Assembly (NCBI RefSeq): GCF_021608265.1
Contig: NZ_JAKIHP010000002.1
Location: 186,001-250,000, forward strand
From: Flavobacterium wongokense
GTDB taxonomy: Bacteria; Bacteroidota; Bacteroidia; Flavobacteriales; Flavobacteriaceae
Direction of reading: 5' to 3'
Length of the DNA: 64,000 nucleotides
This document shows, piece by piece, positions 25,137-34,728 of the stretch. The translations under genes and the position numbers were made by a program. The notes below the pieces were generated by a model. That model ran no database searches, had not been told where the DNA came from, and worked only from the letters and a program-made list of their open reading frames with translations. Position 1 is the first letter of the stretch; every line of letters starts with the position of its first letter.

Positions 25137-25946
25137 TTGAAAACCATAATTGACCAAATTGGAGTTTCCCATACTTTTGAAACAACCCCTAAAAGGATAG
25201 TCTCATTGGTTCCTTCGCAAACGGAATTGCTTTATGATTTGGGACTGGAAGAAGAAATTGTTGGGATTACGAAATTCTGCGTGCATCCTTTTCATTTTAA
25301 ATCGACCAAGAAAATCATCGGCGGAACCAAGAAAGTCCATGTTGAAAAAATCCGTTTGTTGCAACCGGACATCATCATTGCCAATAAAGAAGAAAATACC
25401 TTTGAGATTGTTGAGGAATTATCCAAAATCTGCACAGTTTGGGTCACCGATATTATTACTTTGGTAGACAATCTGAAAATGATAGAGAATTTCGGGGTTC
25501 TTTTCAATAAAAGGACAGAAGCTCAAAAATGGATTGATAAAATCAATTTTGCCCACAAGGATTTTCTAAATTTCATCAAAGAAAAGGAAACTTTAAAAGT
25601 GGCTTATTTCATTTGGGCCAATCCCTATATGGTTGCCGGAGGAAATACTTTTATCAATGAATTGCTTAAGCTGAATAAGTTTGAAAACATCTATGATAAT
25701 AACCCAAAGTATGAAGGAAGATATCCCGAAATCATTATCCAAAAAATGCGTATTCAGGGTGACCCCGATTTGGTTTTATTGTCTTCTGAGCCTTTTCCGT
25801 TCAACGATGAACATGCCTTCGAATTAGGCAGGCATACCCATCATGCCAAAACTGTTTTTGTCGATGGTGAGATGTTCTCGTGGTATGGCAGCAGATTGGT
25901 AAAAGCTTTTGATTATTTCAAAAAACTACACGAACGTATTGCATAA
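25137..25946 (+). CDS. Helical-backbone metal-receptor protein (BtuF-like), cytoplasmic form
   Basis: 269 residues with a TTG start (TTG AAA ACC ATA) 5 bp after pyrF; no ATG lies nearby in frame. The fold signature is that of periplasmic cobalamin/siderophore-binding proteins: PKRIVSLVPSQTELLYDLGLEEEIVGITKFC near 18-50, LLQPDIIIANKEEN near 75-90, and a C-terminal region GRYPEIIIQKM. However, there is no signal peptide or lipobox, so the protein may stay in the cytoplasm, unlike classic BtuF. A ligand is not predicted; cobalamin is possible, as a B12-dependent mutase lies 1.1 kb away. A terminator follows. Confidence 0.82.
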   Translation: MKTIIDQIGVSHTFETTPKRIVSLVPSQTELLYDLGLEEEIVGITKFCVHPFHFKSTKKIIGGTKKVHVEKIRLLQPDIIIANKEENTFEIVEELSKICTVWVTDIITLVDNLKMIENFGVLFNKRTEAQKWIDKINFAHKDFLNFIKEKETLKVAYFIWANPYMVAGGNTFINELLKLNKFENIYDNNPKYEGRYPEIIIQKMRIQGDPDLVLLSSEPFPFNDEHAFELGRHTHHAKTVFVDGEMFSWYGSRLVKAFDYFKKLHERIA

Positions 25947-25952
25947 AAAAAA

Positions 25953-25985
25953 CCGGTGCCTCTTGGGGAAACACCGGAGTTTTTA
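25953..25985 (+). terminator. Terminator after BtuF-like gene
   Basis: CCGGTG / CACCGG stem followed by AGTTTTT. Confidence 0.85.
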
Positions 25986-26106
25986 ACTAACCTAAACCAA
26001 TATAATAAAAAACCAAATTTATTACACTACAAAGATACGCCCACTTTTCGAGTGTCTGTGTTAAACAAATGTTATTCTTATGTTATTGGTTTCTAAAAAT
26101 TTACAA

Positions 26107-26817
26107 TTATTTTTTGTCCTGCATTGCGAATACATTTTGCAATAAAGTTGAAGTCCTTGAATTGAGGTTGGTTCGGATGTTCTTTTCCTCAACCGCTATC
26201 ATTTTGAAAACACCTTCCAGTGCTTTATTGGTGGTATAATCTGTTAAATCAGGGTTAACTTTTTTGACAAAGGGAATGCTGTTGTATTTGGTTATTATGT
26301 TTGACCAAACCTTATCAGCTCCAACTTTGGCAAACGAATTTTTGATAACCGGATTGAATTTCGTGTATAACGGACTTGTAGTTGTAGTCTGCAGGTAAGA
26401 AGTTGCAGCATTGTCATTTCCCATTAAAATGTTTTTGGCATCGGTAAAAGTCATTTGTTTTACTGCATTGACAAAAATCGGAGTGGCTTCTTTGGTGGCA
26501 TCTTCTGCAGCCCGGTTCAGCATTTTGATTCCATCATCTGCCAAAGAACTCAACCCAATTTTCCTTAATGCCTTGTCTACTTTTTGTAATTCTTCGGGCA
26601 TAAGGATTTTAACAGCTTCATTTTTATAAAAACCATCCACAGCAGTAAGCTTAGATACTTGTTTGGATATTCCGTTGTTCAGCGCTTCCTTTAATCCGCC
26701 GGCAATGTCGATGCCGTTTGTGGAATTAACTTGTGGGAACTGGCTGGCAACCTGCTGTAGTTCGGCACAGCTCATAAATGTAAATGCCAGTAAAAAGAAA
26801 AATAATGATTTGATCAT
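26107..26817 (-). CDS. DUF4197 family lipoprotein
   Basis: 236 residues from the ATG at 26817, which gives a clean lipoprotein signal (MIKSLFFFLLAFTFMSC). A longer frame from 26883 adds a leader with no signal-peptide character and is less likely. The body is helical and matches DUF4197: GLKEALNNGISKQVSKL, FYKNEAVKILMPEEL, NRAAEDATKEATPIFVNAV, LTDYTTNKALEGVFKMIAVEEKNIR. The family is common in Proteobacteria and Bacteroidota; its function is unknown. It stands alone between a terminator and the divergent icmF gene, with about 190 bp of A/T-rich sequence before icmF. Confidence 0.88.
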   Translation of the reverse strand: MIKSLFFFLLAFTFMSCAELQQVASQFPQVNSTNGIDIAGGLKEALNNGISKQVSKLTAVDGFYKNEAVKILMPEELQKVDKALRKIGLSSLADDGIKMLNRAAEDATKEATPIFVNAVKQMTFTDAKNILMGNDNAATSYLQTTTTSPLYTKFNPVIKNSFAKVGADKVWSNIITKYNSIPFVKKVNPDLTDYTTNKALEGVFKMIAVEEKNIRTNLNSRTSTLLQNVFAMQDKK

Positions 26818-27010
26818 AATTGAAAAAATGTTTTTTGGGTATTCAAAAATTGTAAGTTTCATAATAATAGATTTGAAGTTCAAATTTAAAAATAGATTAA
26901 CAGGAATATGTTAATTTCTGCCCAAACTTTCCAAAAATTATGCCAGTGGATTAGGCGTTAATTTTTATTAATTCCGTAAATTGCGGCACTAAAATTATCA
27001 TATTCCCATA

Positions 27011-30000
27011 ATGGAACCACAAATCCCATACATTCCAAAAAATAAAGTTAGAATCGTAACAGCAGCGTCACTTTTTGACGGCCACGATGCTGCTATCAAC
27101 ATCATGCGGAGAATCATTCAGGCTACTGGTGTTGAAGTAATCCACTTAGGCCACGACAGAAGTGTTGAAGAGGTTGTGAATACAGCAATCCAGGAAGATG
27201 CCAATGCCATTGCGATGACTTCGTATCAAGGAGGCCACAATGAGTATTTCAAATATATGTACGATTTGCTTAAAGAAAAAGGAGCAGGGCATATTAAGAT
27301 TTTTGGTGGCGGAGGCGGAGTGATTCTTCCGAGTGAAATAGCCGAGCTGCAGGACTACGGAATAACCCGTATTTATGCTCCTGACGATGGCCGCGCTATG
27401 GGATTGCAGGGTATGATTAATGACTTGGTACAGCGTTCCGATTATCCGATTGGCGACAAACTAAACGGTGAGCTTAAGCATATTGAAGACAAGAATCCAA
27501 CTGCGATTGCACGTTTGATTTCTTCTGCTGAAAATTTCCCTGAAATTGCCAAACCGGTTTTTGATGATATACATACCCGAAATGAAACCTCTAAAATCCC
27601 AGTCCTTGGAATTACAGGAACAGGCGGAGCAGGAAAATCTTCTTTGGTTGACGAATTGGTTCGTCGTTTCCTTATCGATTTTCCGGAAAAAACCATTGGT
27701 TTGATTTCGGTTGACCCATCCAAACGAAAAACGGGTGGCGCTTTATTAGGTGACCGAATCCGTATGAATGCCATTAATAATCCTAGAGTTTATATGCGTT
27801 CGTTGGCAACACGTCAGTCCAATTTGGCATTGTCAAAATATGTTGCCGAAGCGATTCAGGTTTTGAAGGCAGCGAAATACGATTTGATTGTTTTGGAAAC
27901 TTCAGGAATTGGCCAATCCGATACTGAGATTATGGATCATTCCGATGTTTCTTTATATGTAATGACGCCCGAATTTGGGGCAGCTACGCAATTGGAAAAA
28001 ATTGACATGCTTGATTTTGCCGACTTAGTGGCAATCAATAAGTTTGATAAACGCGGCGCACTCGATGCAATCCGCGATGTAAAGAAACAATATCAGCGTA
28101 ATCATAATCTTTGGGATTCCAATCCTGATGATATGCCGGTTGTTGGAACCATCGCATCGCAATTCAACGACCCGGGAATGAACACGCTTTACAAAAAAGT
28201 GATGGACAAAATCGTGGAAAAGACAAATTCGGATTTGAAATCCGATTTCCACATTACCCGTGAAATGAGCGAAAAGATTTTTGTAATCCCGCCACATCGT
28301 ACAAGGTATTTATCTGAAATTGCAGAGAACAACCGCAAATATGATGAAACGGTTCTGACTCAGGTTGAAGTAGCCCAAAAGCTTTATGGAATCTATAAAA
28401 CGATAGAAACGGTTAGCAAAAAAGCAGTCAATATTGACAAGTCTGGAATTGAAGCTAACTCACTGAACATAAATAATGATAACGAAGATTTTCTAAACTT
28501 ATTGGTTAAGGAATTTGATCGTGTTAAAATGAACCTTGATCCATTCAATTGGGAAATTATCAACACCTGGAATGACAAGGTAAATAAATATAAAAATCCA
28601 ATCTACAGCTTTAAGGTGCGTGACAAGGAAATCAAAATCCAAACCCACACCGAAAGTTTATCGCATACCCAAATCCCAAAAGTAGCCCTGCCAAAATACC
28701 AGGCTTGGGGCGATATTTTGAGATGGAATCTTCAGGAAAACGTTCCTGGTGAATTTCCGTTTGCTTCAGGATTATATCCATTCAAGCGTGAAGGCGAAGA
28801 TCCGTCGCGTATGTTTGCCGGTGAAGGTGGACCGGAAAGAACCAATAAGCGTTTCCATTATGTAAGCCAGGGAATGCCTGCCAAACGTTTGTCTACAGCG
28901 TTTGATAGTGTGACTCTATATGGAAATGATCCGGATTTGCGTCCGGATATTTATGGGAAAATCGGGAATGCCGGAGTTTCAATCTGCTGTCTTGATGATG
29001 CCAAGAAATTATATTCAGGTTTTGATTTGAGCCATGCATTGACGTCAGTTTCGATGACAATCAATGGTCCGGCACCAATGTTGTTGGGATTCTTTATGAA
29101 TGCAGCCATCGACCAAAACTGCGAAAAGTACATTATTGAAAATAACCTTCAGGTTGAAGTTGAAGAAAGAATCAATGAAATCTACAAGGAAAAAGGATTA
29201 ACCCGACCAAAATACAATGGCGAATTGCCACAAGGAAATAATGGGCTAGGGCTTATGTTGCTTGGAGTTACAGGAGACCAGGTGTTACCAAAAGATGTGT
29301 ATCAAGATATTAAGGTAAAAACATTATCTCAGGTCCGTGGTACAGTCCAAGCCGATATCTTAAAAGAAGATCAGGCACAGAATACCTGTATTTTCTCTAC
29401 CGAATTCGCTTTAAGGTTAATGGGTGACGTTCAGGAATATTTCATCCAGAAAAATGTGCGTAACTTCTACTCGGTTTCCATTTCAGGATATCACATCGCC
29501 GAAGCTGGTGCCAATCCAATTACACAGTTGGCATTTACACTGGCCAATGGTTTCACTTACGTGGAATATTATCTGAGCCGTGGAATGAACATCAACGATT
29601 TTGGTCCAAACCTGTCTTTCTTCTTCTCAAACGGAATTGATCCTGAGTATGCTGTAATCGGTCGTGTAGCGCGTAAGATTTGGGCAAAAGCCATGAAAAA
29701 TAAATACGGAGCAAACGAAAGAGCGCAGATGTTGAAATACCATATCCAAACTTCAGGGCGTTCATTACATGCACAGGAAATTGATTTTAATGATATCCGT
29801 ACGACCTTACAGGCGCTTTACGCGATTTATGACAACTGTAATTCACTGCATACAAATGCCTACGACGAAGCGATTACAACTCCAACGGAAGAATCTGTAC
29901 GCCGTGCAATGGCAATCCAATTGATTATCAATAAGGAATTAGGTTTAGCGAAAAATGAAAATCCGATTCAGGGTTCATTCATAATTGAAGAACTCACAGA

Positions 30001-30436
30001 TTTGGTTGAAGATGCTGTATTACAGGAATTCGATAGAATTACGGAACGTGGTGGAGTTCTTGGTGCAATGGAAACAATGTATCAACGAAGCAAAATCCAG
30101 GAAGAAAGCTTGTATTATGAAACCTTAAAGCATACGGGTGAATTCCCAATTATCGGGGTAAATACTTTCTTAAGTTCAAAAGGCTCTCCAACAGTGTTGC
30201 CTGCAGAAGTCATTCGTGCCACCGAAGAGGAAAAACAGGAGCAAATCAAAACATTGGACAACTTGCATAAAACCTACCACGACAAAGAGGATGAACAGAT
30301 TGCGGCACTTCAAAACGCTGCAATTAATAATGAGAACATCTTTGAAGTATTGATGGATGCAACCAAGTATTGTTCACTTGGCCAGATAACTTCCGGCTTG
30401 TTTGAAGTAGGAGGACAGTATAGACGAAATATGTAA
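27011..30436 (+). CDS. icmF: Fused isobutyryl-CoA mutase (IcmF), B12-dependent
   Basis: 1141 residues, the usual length of IcmF. Order of domains: B12-binding (about 10-145, with D23-G-H25-D26 supplying the lower axial His); a MeaI-type GTPase chaperone (about 195-420, Walker A GTGGAGKS at 203-210, NKFD near 348); then the TIM-barrel acyl-CoA mutase (about 560-1120, with [35 protein letters not shown]). It interconverts isobutyryl- and n-butyryl-CoA, and some members act on pivalyl- or isovaleryl-CoA; the G-domain loads and guards the cofactor. The B12 motif has Ala after DGHDA, as in other IcmF. It is monocistronic with a terminator downstream. Confidence 0.94.
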   Translation: MEPQIPYIPKNKVRIVTAASLFDGHDAAINIMRRIIQATGVEVIHLGHDRSVEEVVNTAIQEDANAIAMTSYQGGHNEYFKYMYDLLKEKGAGHIKIFGGGGGVILPSEIAELQDYGITRIYAPDDGRAMGLQGMINDLVQRSDYPIGDKLNGELKHIEDKNPTAIARLISSAENFPEIAKPVFDDIHTRNETSKIPVLGITGTGGAGKSSLVDELVRRFLIDFPEKTIGLISVDPSKRKTGGALLGDRIRMNAINNPRVYMRSLATRQSNLALSKYVAEAIQVLKAAKYDLIVLETSGIGQSDTEIMDHSDVSLYVMTPEFGAATQLEKIDMLDFADLVAINKFDKRGALDAIRDVKKQYQRNHNLWDSNPDDMPVVGTIASQFNDPGMNTLYKKVMDKIVEKTNSDLKSDFHITREMSEKIFVIPPHRTRYLSEIAENNRKYDETVLTQVEVAQKLYGIYKTIETVSKKAVNIDKSGIEANSLNINNDNEDFLNLLVKEFDRVKMNLDPFNWEIINTWNDKVNKYKNPIYSFKVRDKEIKIQTHTESLSHTQIPKVALPKYQAWGDILRWNLQENVPGEFPFASGLYPFKREGEDPSRMFAGEGGPERTNKRFHYVSQGMPAKRLSTAFDSVTLYGNDPDLRPDIYGKIGNAGVSICCLDDAKKLYSGFDLSHALTSVSMTINGPAPMLLGFFMNAAIDQNCEKYIIENNLQVEVEERINEIYKEKGLTRPKYNGELPQGNNGLGLMLLGVTGDQVLPKDVYQDIKVKTLSQVRGTVQADILKEDQAQNTCIFSTEFALRLMGDVQEYFIQKNVRNFYSVSISGYHIAEAGANPITQLAFTLANGFTYVEYYLSRGMNINDFGPNLSFFFSNGIDPEYAVIGRVARKIWAKAMKNKYGANERAQMLKYHIQTSGRSLHAQEIDFNDIRTTLQALYAIYDNCNSLHTNAYDEAITTPTEESVRRAMAIQLIINKELGLAKNENPIQGSFIIEELTDLVEDAVLQEFDRITERGGVLGAMETMYQRSKIQEESLYYETLKHTGEFPIIGVNTFLSSKGSPTVLPAEVIRATEEEKQEQIKTLDNLHKTYHDKEDEQIAALQNAAINNENIFEVLMDATKYCSLGQITSGLFEVGGQYRRNM

Positions 30437-30508
30437 GCAGAAAACCAAAATCTTGTAAAGATTTTGTGGTGAATCGCTTATCCCGATGACTAATCGGAAT
30501 CTATCATT

Positions 30509-30541
30509 AAAAAAGCCTCACATTTCTGTGGGGCTTTTTTT
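30509..30541. terminator. Terminator after icmF
   Basis: GCCTCACA / TGTGGGGC stem flanked by A and T runs; it also lies beyond the end of the small minus-strand gene. Confidence 0.88.
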
Positions 30542-30620
30542 ATCGTCATAAATTATTTCCATACTTGCCATTAAAGTGCCATAATCAGTTTCAGCTATTG
30601 GAATAGCTTGTTGCTATTAC

Positions 30621-30767
30621 CTATTCTCCTGGCTTCTTCTTATTAAATTTTTTCGCAATCGCCTTGAGCTTTTCTTCACGCACGGCTTTCTTTGATTTTT
30701 CCTTATCTTGTGCCTTGTGAAGCTTATCGTTATGCGCTTTGATATTTTTGGCATTGTTTCTTCCCAT
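30621..30767 (-). CDS. Small basic protein, 48 residues
   Basis: A short frame from the ATG at 30767 to TAG at 30621, reading MGRNNAKNIKAHNDKLHKAQ... KKKPGE. It is about 40 percent Lys/Arg plus Asn and His, with a predicted single charged helix and no hydrophobic segment. I recall similar tiny lysine-rich proteins near the same position in related genomes, but cannot name a family. A ribosome- or RNA-associated role is only a guess from composition. It is convergent with icmF; the terminator at 30509-30541 lies 80 bp past its stop. Confidence 0.6.
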   Translation of the reverse strand: MGRNNAKNIKAHNDKLHKAQDKEKSKKAVREEKLKAIAKKFNKKKPGE

Positions 30768-30860
30768 GGTGTAAAATTACAATTTTTTGTTAAATTAAAT
30801 TTTTGGCATAATTAATGAGTAGAACTTTGCATATCAAAAAACACTAAAAAAAATATAGCT

Positions 30861-31352
30861 ATGAAAAGAATGACCCTAATTTTAGCCTTTATCGGGATGA
30901 TATCGCTACAAAGTTGCAGTAATGAAGAAAACACAGACACCATCAGTGAAGTATTTGAATATACCGGTGTTAACTTTTTACCAAATGATTATAGTGTGGT
31001 ATTAACATATCCTCACTCTACCTTTAACTCTGATATGGTGCTGGTTTACAGACTATCAGGATCCTTTCAGGGAGAAGATGTCTGGAAGCTTTTACCGGAA
31101 ACGTATTATTTTGATGATGGAACCTTGGATTTAAGATACGATTTCGATTTTACCCGTTTTGATGCCGAAGTGCATCTTGAAGGTTTTGATTTAGCAGGTG
31201 TCAGCGATGCATTTAAACTAAATCAGGTATTAAGGGTTGTAATTGTCCCTGGAGCATTTGGTAAAACTGCTAAAGTAGATTACAGAGATTACAAAGCCGT
31301 TGTAAAAGCTTATAAGATAAAAGAAAGCAATGTTGTGAAAGTACAACAGTAA
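30861..31352 (+). CDS. Putative lipoprotein of unknown function
   Basis: 163 residues with a lipoprotein signal (MKRMTLILAFIGMISLQSC, Cys19). The mature part is acidic and beta-rich, with EVFEYTGVNFLPNDYSVVLTYPH, a Tyr/Phe/Asp-rich middle (YYFDDGTLDLRYDFDFTRFDAEVHLEG) and a C-terminal DYRDYKAVVKAYKI segment. I do not recognise a named domain; such small surface lipoproteins are common in Flavobacteria. It is flanked by a divergent small gene and its own terminator, so it is probably a single-gene unit. No function is assigned. Confidence 0.78.
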   Translation: MKRMTLILAFIGMISLQSCSNEENTDTISEVFEYTGVNFLPNDYSVVLTYPHSTFNSDMVLVYRLSGSFQGEDVWKLLPETYYFDDGTLDLRYDFDFTRFDAEVHLEGFDLAGVSDAFKLNQVLRVVIVPGAFGKTAKVDYRDYKAVVKAYKIKESNVVKVQQ

Positions 31353-31371
31353 GAACATAACGGATTATTTA

Positions 31372-31404
31372 AAAAGCCATTCTTTTAAGAGTGGCTTTTT
31401 TTAT
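31372..31404 (+). terminator. Terminator after lipoprotein gene
   Basis: AAAAAGCCATTC / GAGTGGCTTTTTTT stem. Confidence 0.85.
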
Positions 31405-31525
31405 TAAAAGATTGTTTTTCAATAGTTTGAAACATTTATTTTATCTCAAGTTAATTATTGATTTTTTAAGAATTTCTTAACAAATAACTTTTATTTTTGC
31501 TGATTAAATAATAAAAGCCCTTAAA

Positions 31526-32542
31526 ATGAATATTCTAAAAAACAAGAAGTTTAGCCTTACCCATATTCTGATCTTCTCTTTATTTGCCGCAATCATAACT
31601 TATTTCATTACCAACTTTTTTGATTCCAAGCAATCAACCCAACAACTTGCCAGCACTAGTGGAACCTGCCGTGTAGACGTGAAAAGGCTCAATGGCCTAA
31701 AATACATCAAACCAATCATGTTTGAAGATGATGAATGTGAGGCGGACAATTTAGCCGACCTAAAGCTTAAAATCTCTCAAATTATAGATAGATATAAGGC
31801 AAATAACGATGCAGTAACTGCATCTTTTTACCTTCGTAAATGTGATAATAGTGAATGGACTTCACTAAACGACAATGAAAAATTTAGGCCTGCTTCGCTT
31901 TTAAAGATTCCGGTACTGATGACCATCCTTAAGATGAATGAAGACAATCCTGGATTTTTAAATAAGAAATTGAAGTTTGAAAAGAGCTTTGATGTATCCA
32001 AAAATGTAGCTTTCCGCTCTAAAGGCATTGAATTAGGAAAGTCCTATACTGTAAAGGAATTGCTGACTTACATGATAAAATTTTCAGATAATAATGCTAC
32101 TTTATTGTTGGAAAACAATATGAGAATTGATGTTTTTCAAAAGATATTTGAAGATTTTGGACTGCCGGCCTTTAATCCAAAAGATAAATACTTTATCAGT
32201 GCCAAAGAGTATTCTTTTTTTATGAGTGCAATTTATAACGCGGCTTATCTGACTATAAAGGATTCTGAATTTGCAGCCGAGCTTTTGACAGAAAGTGATT
32301 TTAAGGATGGTATTGTTAAAGGCCTGCCTTCAAACATTCCGGTTGCACACAAGTTTGGTGAAGCAGGAAACATGATTGATAAAGAATTACATGAGTCGGG
32401 AATTGTTTATTTAGACCATGGTCCTTATTTACTGACTATAATGACAAAAGGCAGGGATAATCAAAAGCTTTCCAACTTGATTGCCGATATTTCTCAAGCG
32501 GTATATTTGGAAATGCGTAACAATGAGGCATCTACAATGTAA
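31526..32542 (+). CDS. Serine hydrolase, class A beta-lactamase fold
   Basis: 338 residues. One N-terminal membrane helix (about 11-30) acts as uncleaved anchor or signal. Penicillin-binding/beta-lactamase motifs are present: SxxK as S124-L-L-K127, SDN at 187-189, and HKFGEAG near residue 272 in the KTG position, where Phe replaces the usual Thr. The family (PF13354-like) includes class A beta-lactamases and related exported hydrolases. The altered KTG and the membrane anchor suggest a housekeeping hydrolase rather than an antibiotic-resistance enzyme; hydrolysis of beta-lactams cannot be inferred. The ORF is closed by a bidirectional terminator. Confidence 0.85.
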   Translation: MNILKNKKFSLTHILIFSLFAAIITYFITNFFDSKQSTQQLASTSGTCRVDVKRLNGLKYIKPIMFEDDECEADNLADLKLKISQIIDRYKANNDAVTASFYLRKCDNSEWTSLNDNEKFRPASLLKIPVLMTILKMNEDNPGFLNKKLKFEKSFDVSKNVAFRSKGIELGKSYTVKELLTYMIKFSDNNATLLLENNMRIDVFQKIFEDFGLPAFNPKDKYFISAKEYSFFMSAIYNAAYLTIKDSEFAAELLTESDFKDGIVKGLPSNIPVAHKFGEAGNMIDKELHESGIVYLDHGPYLLTIMTKGRDNQKLSNLIADISQAVYLEMRNNEASTM

Positions 32543-32553
32543 ATAATTTTGAT

Positions 32554-32586
32554 AAAAAAAGGCGTCCATCGGGACGCCTTTTTTAT
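32554..32586. terminator. Bidirectional terminator
   Basis: AAAAAAAGGCGTCC / GGACGCCTTTTTT stem between convergent genes. Confidence 0.92.
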
Positions 32587-32603
32587 TTTATAATTACAGC
32601 TGA

Positions 32604-33863
32604 TTAAGCCATATCTTCAACGTTGGCTTCAGCTAATTTAGCGTAAGTTCCGTTTGTCAATTTTTCTCGTATAGCATCAAATGCGGTCAAGGTTTCTTCA
32701 ATGTCGGTTAAAGTATGCGATGCTGTAGGAATCATTCTCAACAAAATAATCCCTTTTGGAATTACAGGATAAACCACAATCGACAAGAAAATATGATAAT
32801 TTTCACGTAAATCATTTACCATAACCATTGCTTCAGGAATAGAACCTTCAAGATACACAGGAGTTACACAGGTATTGGTATCGCCAATGTTGAATCCGTG
32901 GGCTTTTAATCCGTTTTGCAAAGCGTTTACATTTTCCCAAAGCTTGTCTTTCAAACTCGGATTGTCTCTTAACAATTGCAGTCTTTTCAAAGCACCAACA
33001 GTCTGGATCATTGGTAAAGATTTAGCAAACATTTGTGAACGCAGGTTATATTTCAAATAATCTATAATGTCTTTATCTGCAGCTAAAAAGCCTCCTATGC
33101 TGGCCATAGATTTAGCGAATGTTCCAAAGTAAATATCAATTCCATCCTGGCAGCCTTGTTCTTCTCCAGCACCGGCACCAGTTTTACCTAAGGTTCCAAA
33201 TCCGTGGGCATCATCAACCAAAAGACGGAAATTGTATTTCTTTTTCATTTCCACAATTTCTTTCAGTTTTCCTTGTTGGCCACGCATTCCGAAAACACCT
33301 TCAGTGATGAATAGGATTCCACCTCCGGTTTCTTCAGCCATTTTAGAAGCACGCTGAAGATTTTTCTCCATGCTTTCCAAATCATTATGTTTATAGGTAA
33401 AACGTTTTCCCATGTGAAGGCGCACACCATCGATGATACAGGCATGTGAATCGACATCGTAAACAATAATATCATTTTTAGTCACTAACGCATCAATGGC
33501 AGAAACCATTCCCTGATAACCAAAGTTTAATAAATATGCTGATTCTTTCATAACAAAAGCAGCCAATTCTCTTTCCAGCTGCTCATGAATATCGGTGTGA
33601 CCACTCATCATACGTGCTCCCATTGGGTATGCAGCACCATATTGCGCAGCAGCATCCGTATCAGCCTGGCGTACTTCAGGATGATTGGCTAAACCTAAAT
33701 AATCATTGATTGACCAGTTTAAAATTTCTTTTCCGTGGAATTGCATTCTTGGACCAAGTTCGCCTTCCAATTTCGGAAATACATAATATCCTTCGGCTTG
33801 AGATGCCCATTTTCCTAATGGACCTTTATTGTTTTGTATTCTTTCGAATAAATCTTTTACCAT
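32604..33863 (-). CDS. Alpha-oxoamine synthase family PLP enzyme
   Basis: 419 residues from the ATG at 33863 (MVKDLFERIQ); a start at 33890 would add nine residues and is less likely. It is a fold-type I PLP enzyme of the group that condenses an amino acid with an acyl thioester (AONS, KBL, serine palmitoyltransferase). The PLP Lys is K251 in GTFAKSMASIGGF; DDAHGFGTLGKTGAG and the PMGARMMSGHTDIHEQLE segments are typical. In Flavobacteria a member of this family joins cysteate to a fatty acyl group for sulfonolipid (capnine) synthesis. Whether this is that enzyme or serine palmitoyltransferase cannot be told from sequence alone. Confidence 0.85.
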   Translation of the reverse strand: MVKDLFERIQNNKGPLGKWASQAEGYYVFPKLEGELGPRMQFHGKEILNWSINDYLGLANHPEVRQADTDAAAQYGAAYPMGARMMSGHTDIHEQLERELAAFVMKESAYLLNFGYQGMVSAIDALVTKNDIIVYDVDSHACIIDGVRLHMGKRFTYKHNDLESMEKNLQRASKMAEETGGGILFITEGVFGMRGQQGKLKEIVEMKKKYNFRLLVDDAHGFGTLGKTGAGAGEEQGCQDGIDIYFGTFAKSMASIGGFLAADKDIIDYLKYNLRSQMFAKSLPMIQTVGALKRLQLLRDNPSLKDKLWENVNALQNGLKAHGFNIGDTNTCVTPVYLEGSIPEAMVMVNDLRENYHIFLSIVVYPVIPKGIILLRMIPTASHTLTDIEETLTAFDAIREKLTNGTYAKLAEANVEDMA

Positions 33864-34056
33864 AATCACTTTGTGTTTTAGTCGTGGCAAAAGTAATTAT
33901 AAATTTAGTTTAGTCCTAATGACAATTTTGAATTTTAATTAGAGATTAGGGAATAGGAGGTACTATTGCTAACTTTAACAACCTACTCGTCAATAAACAT
34001 AGCACAACCTAATCCCAACACTCTAAATATTCAAAAACTAAACAACTTCAAAAATC

Positions 34057-34569
34057 TTAGGCATTCACTAAAGAACTGATACATTCAAACAGCATTTTTT
34101 CATTTACGGGTTTAGCCAAATGTTTGTTTATGCCTATTTCCAATACACGCTCATTTGTGCTCTTTGATATATCTGTAGATAAGTCAATAATTGGTATGCT
34201 CTTATAGTTTTCATATGCTTTTCCTCTCCTAATTGCCATTGTCGTTTCGTATCCATCCATAACGGGCATTTCCAAATCCATCAGGATTATATCATAAGCA
34301 TTCCTGGATAACTTTTTCAAACCTTCTTTTCCATTGGACGCAAAATCCACATTCACATTCATCCATTTTTTGGTAATCATTTTTATGATTATAGGATTAG
34401 TCAAATTGTTGTCAATCACTAAAATGGAATTTCCTTTTAAATCATAATCAGCCTGTATCGGTTTCTTCTTGAAAAAACTCTGCTGAAAACAGGTATTGGC
34501 AGATTGGTAGATTAGTGACAAATAGGAAGGGAAGTCCCTATTTACAATAGTCTGTGTTATTTGCATCAC
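34057..34569 (-). CDS. Orphan receiver-domain protein, decayed duplicate of neighbour
   Basis: 170 residues. After a 40-residue N-terminus with no similarity I can see, a receiver domain runs from DLKGNSILVIDNN to the end. It closely follows the receiver of the adjacent hybrid kinase: MITKKWMNVNVDFASNGKEGLKKL versus MITKKWLNTTVDFANNGQEGVQKL, and IILMDLEMPVMDGYETTMAIRRG versus IILMDLQMPIMDGYEATIAIRNG. Phosphoacceptor D98 is kept, but the acidic pocket is IDNN instead of VEDN, and the switch region reads DLSTD instead of ALTAD. This looks like a tandem duplication of the kinase's receiver that is losing function, or a stand-alone decoy. Confidence 0.78.
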   Translation of the reverse strand: MMQITQTIVNRDFPSYLSLIYQSANTCFQQSFFKKKPIQADYDLKGNSILVIDNNLTNPIIIKMITKKWMNVNVDFASNGKEGLKKLSRNAYDIILMDLEMPVMDGYETTMAIRRGKAYENYKSIPIIDLSTDISKSTNERVLEIGINKHLAKPVNEKMLFECISSLVNA

Positions 34570-34728
34570 GTTGGTTAAGTATTTGTTGATGCGAAATTAT
34601 AGTTACAGATGCTCAATTTGATTTTAGAGTTGCAGTAATATTTAACTAATCGATGAATGCCATTGTTTATCGGATGAATGATTTTCGGAATTCACCGAAA
34701 TCGCTTTCTTTAAGAATAACGCTACAGA

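Noticed and set aside
26818..27010. Cobalamin riboswitch before icmF
   Set aside because: No B12-box-like sequence or suitable stem set was seen in this A/T-rich 190-bp gap.
31526..32542. Acquired beta-lactamase resistance gene
   Set aside because: The class A fold is clear, but the KTG motif is altered, composition matches the neighbours and no mobile element is present.
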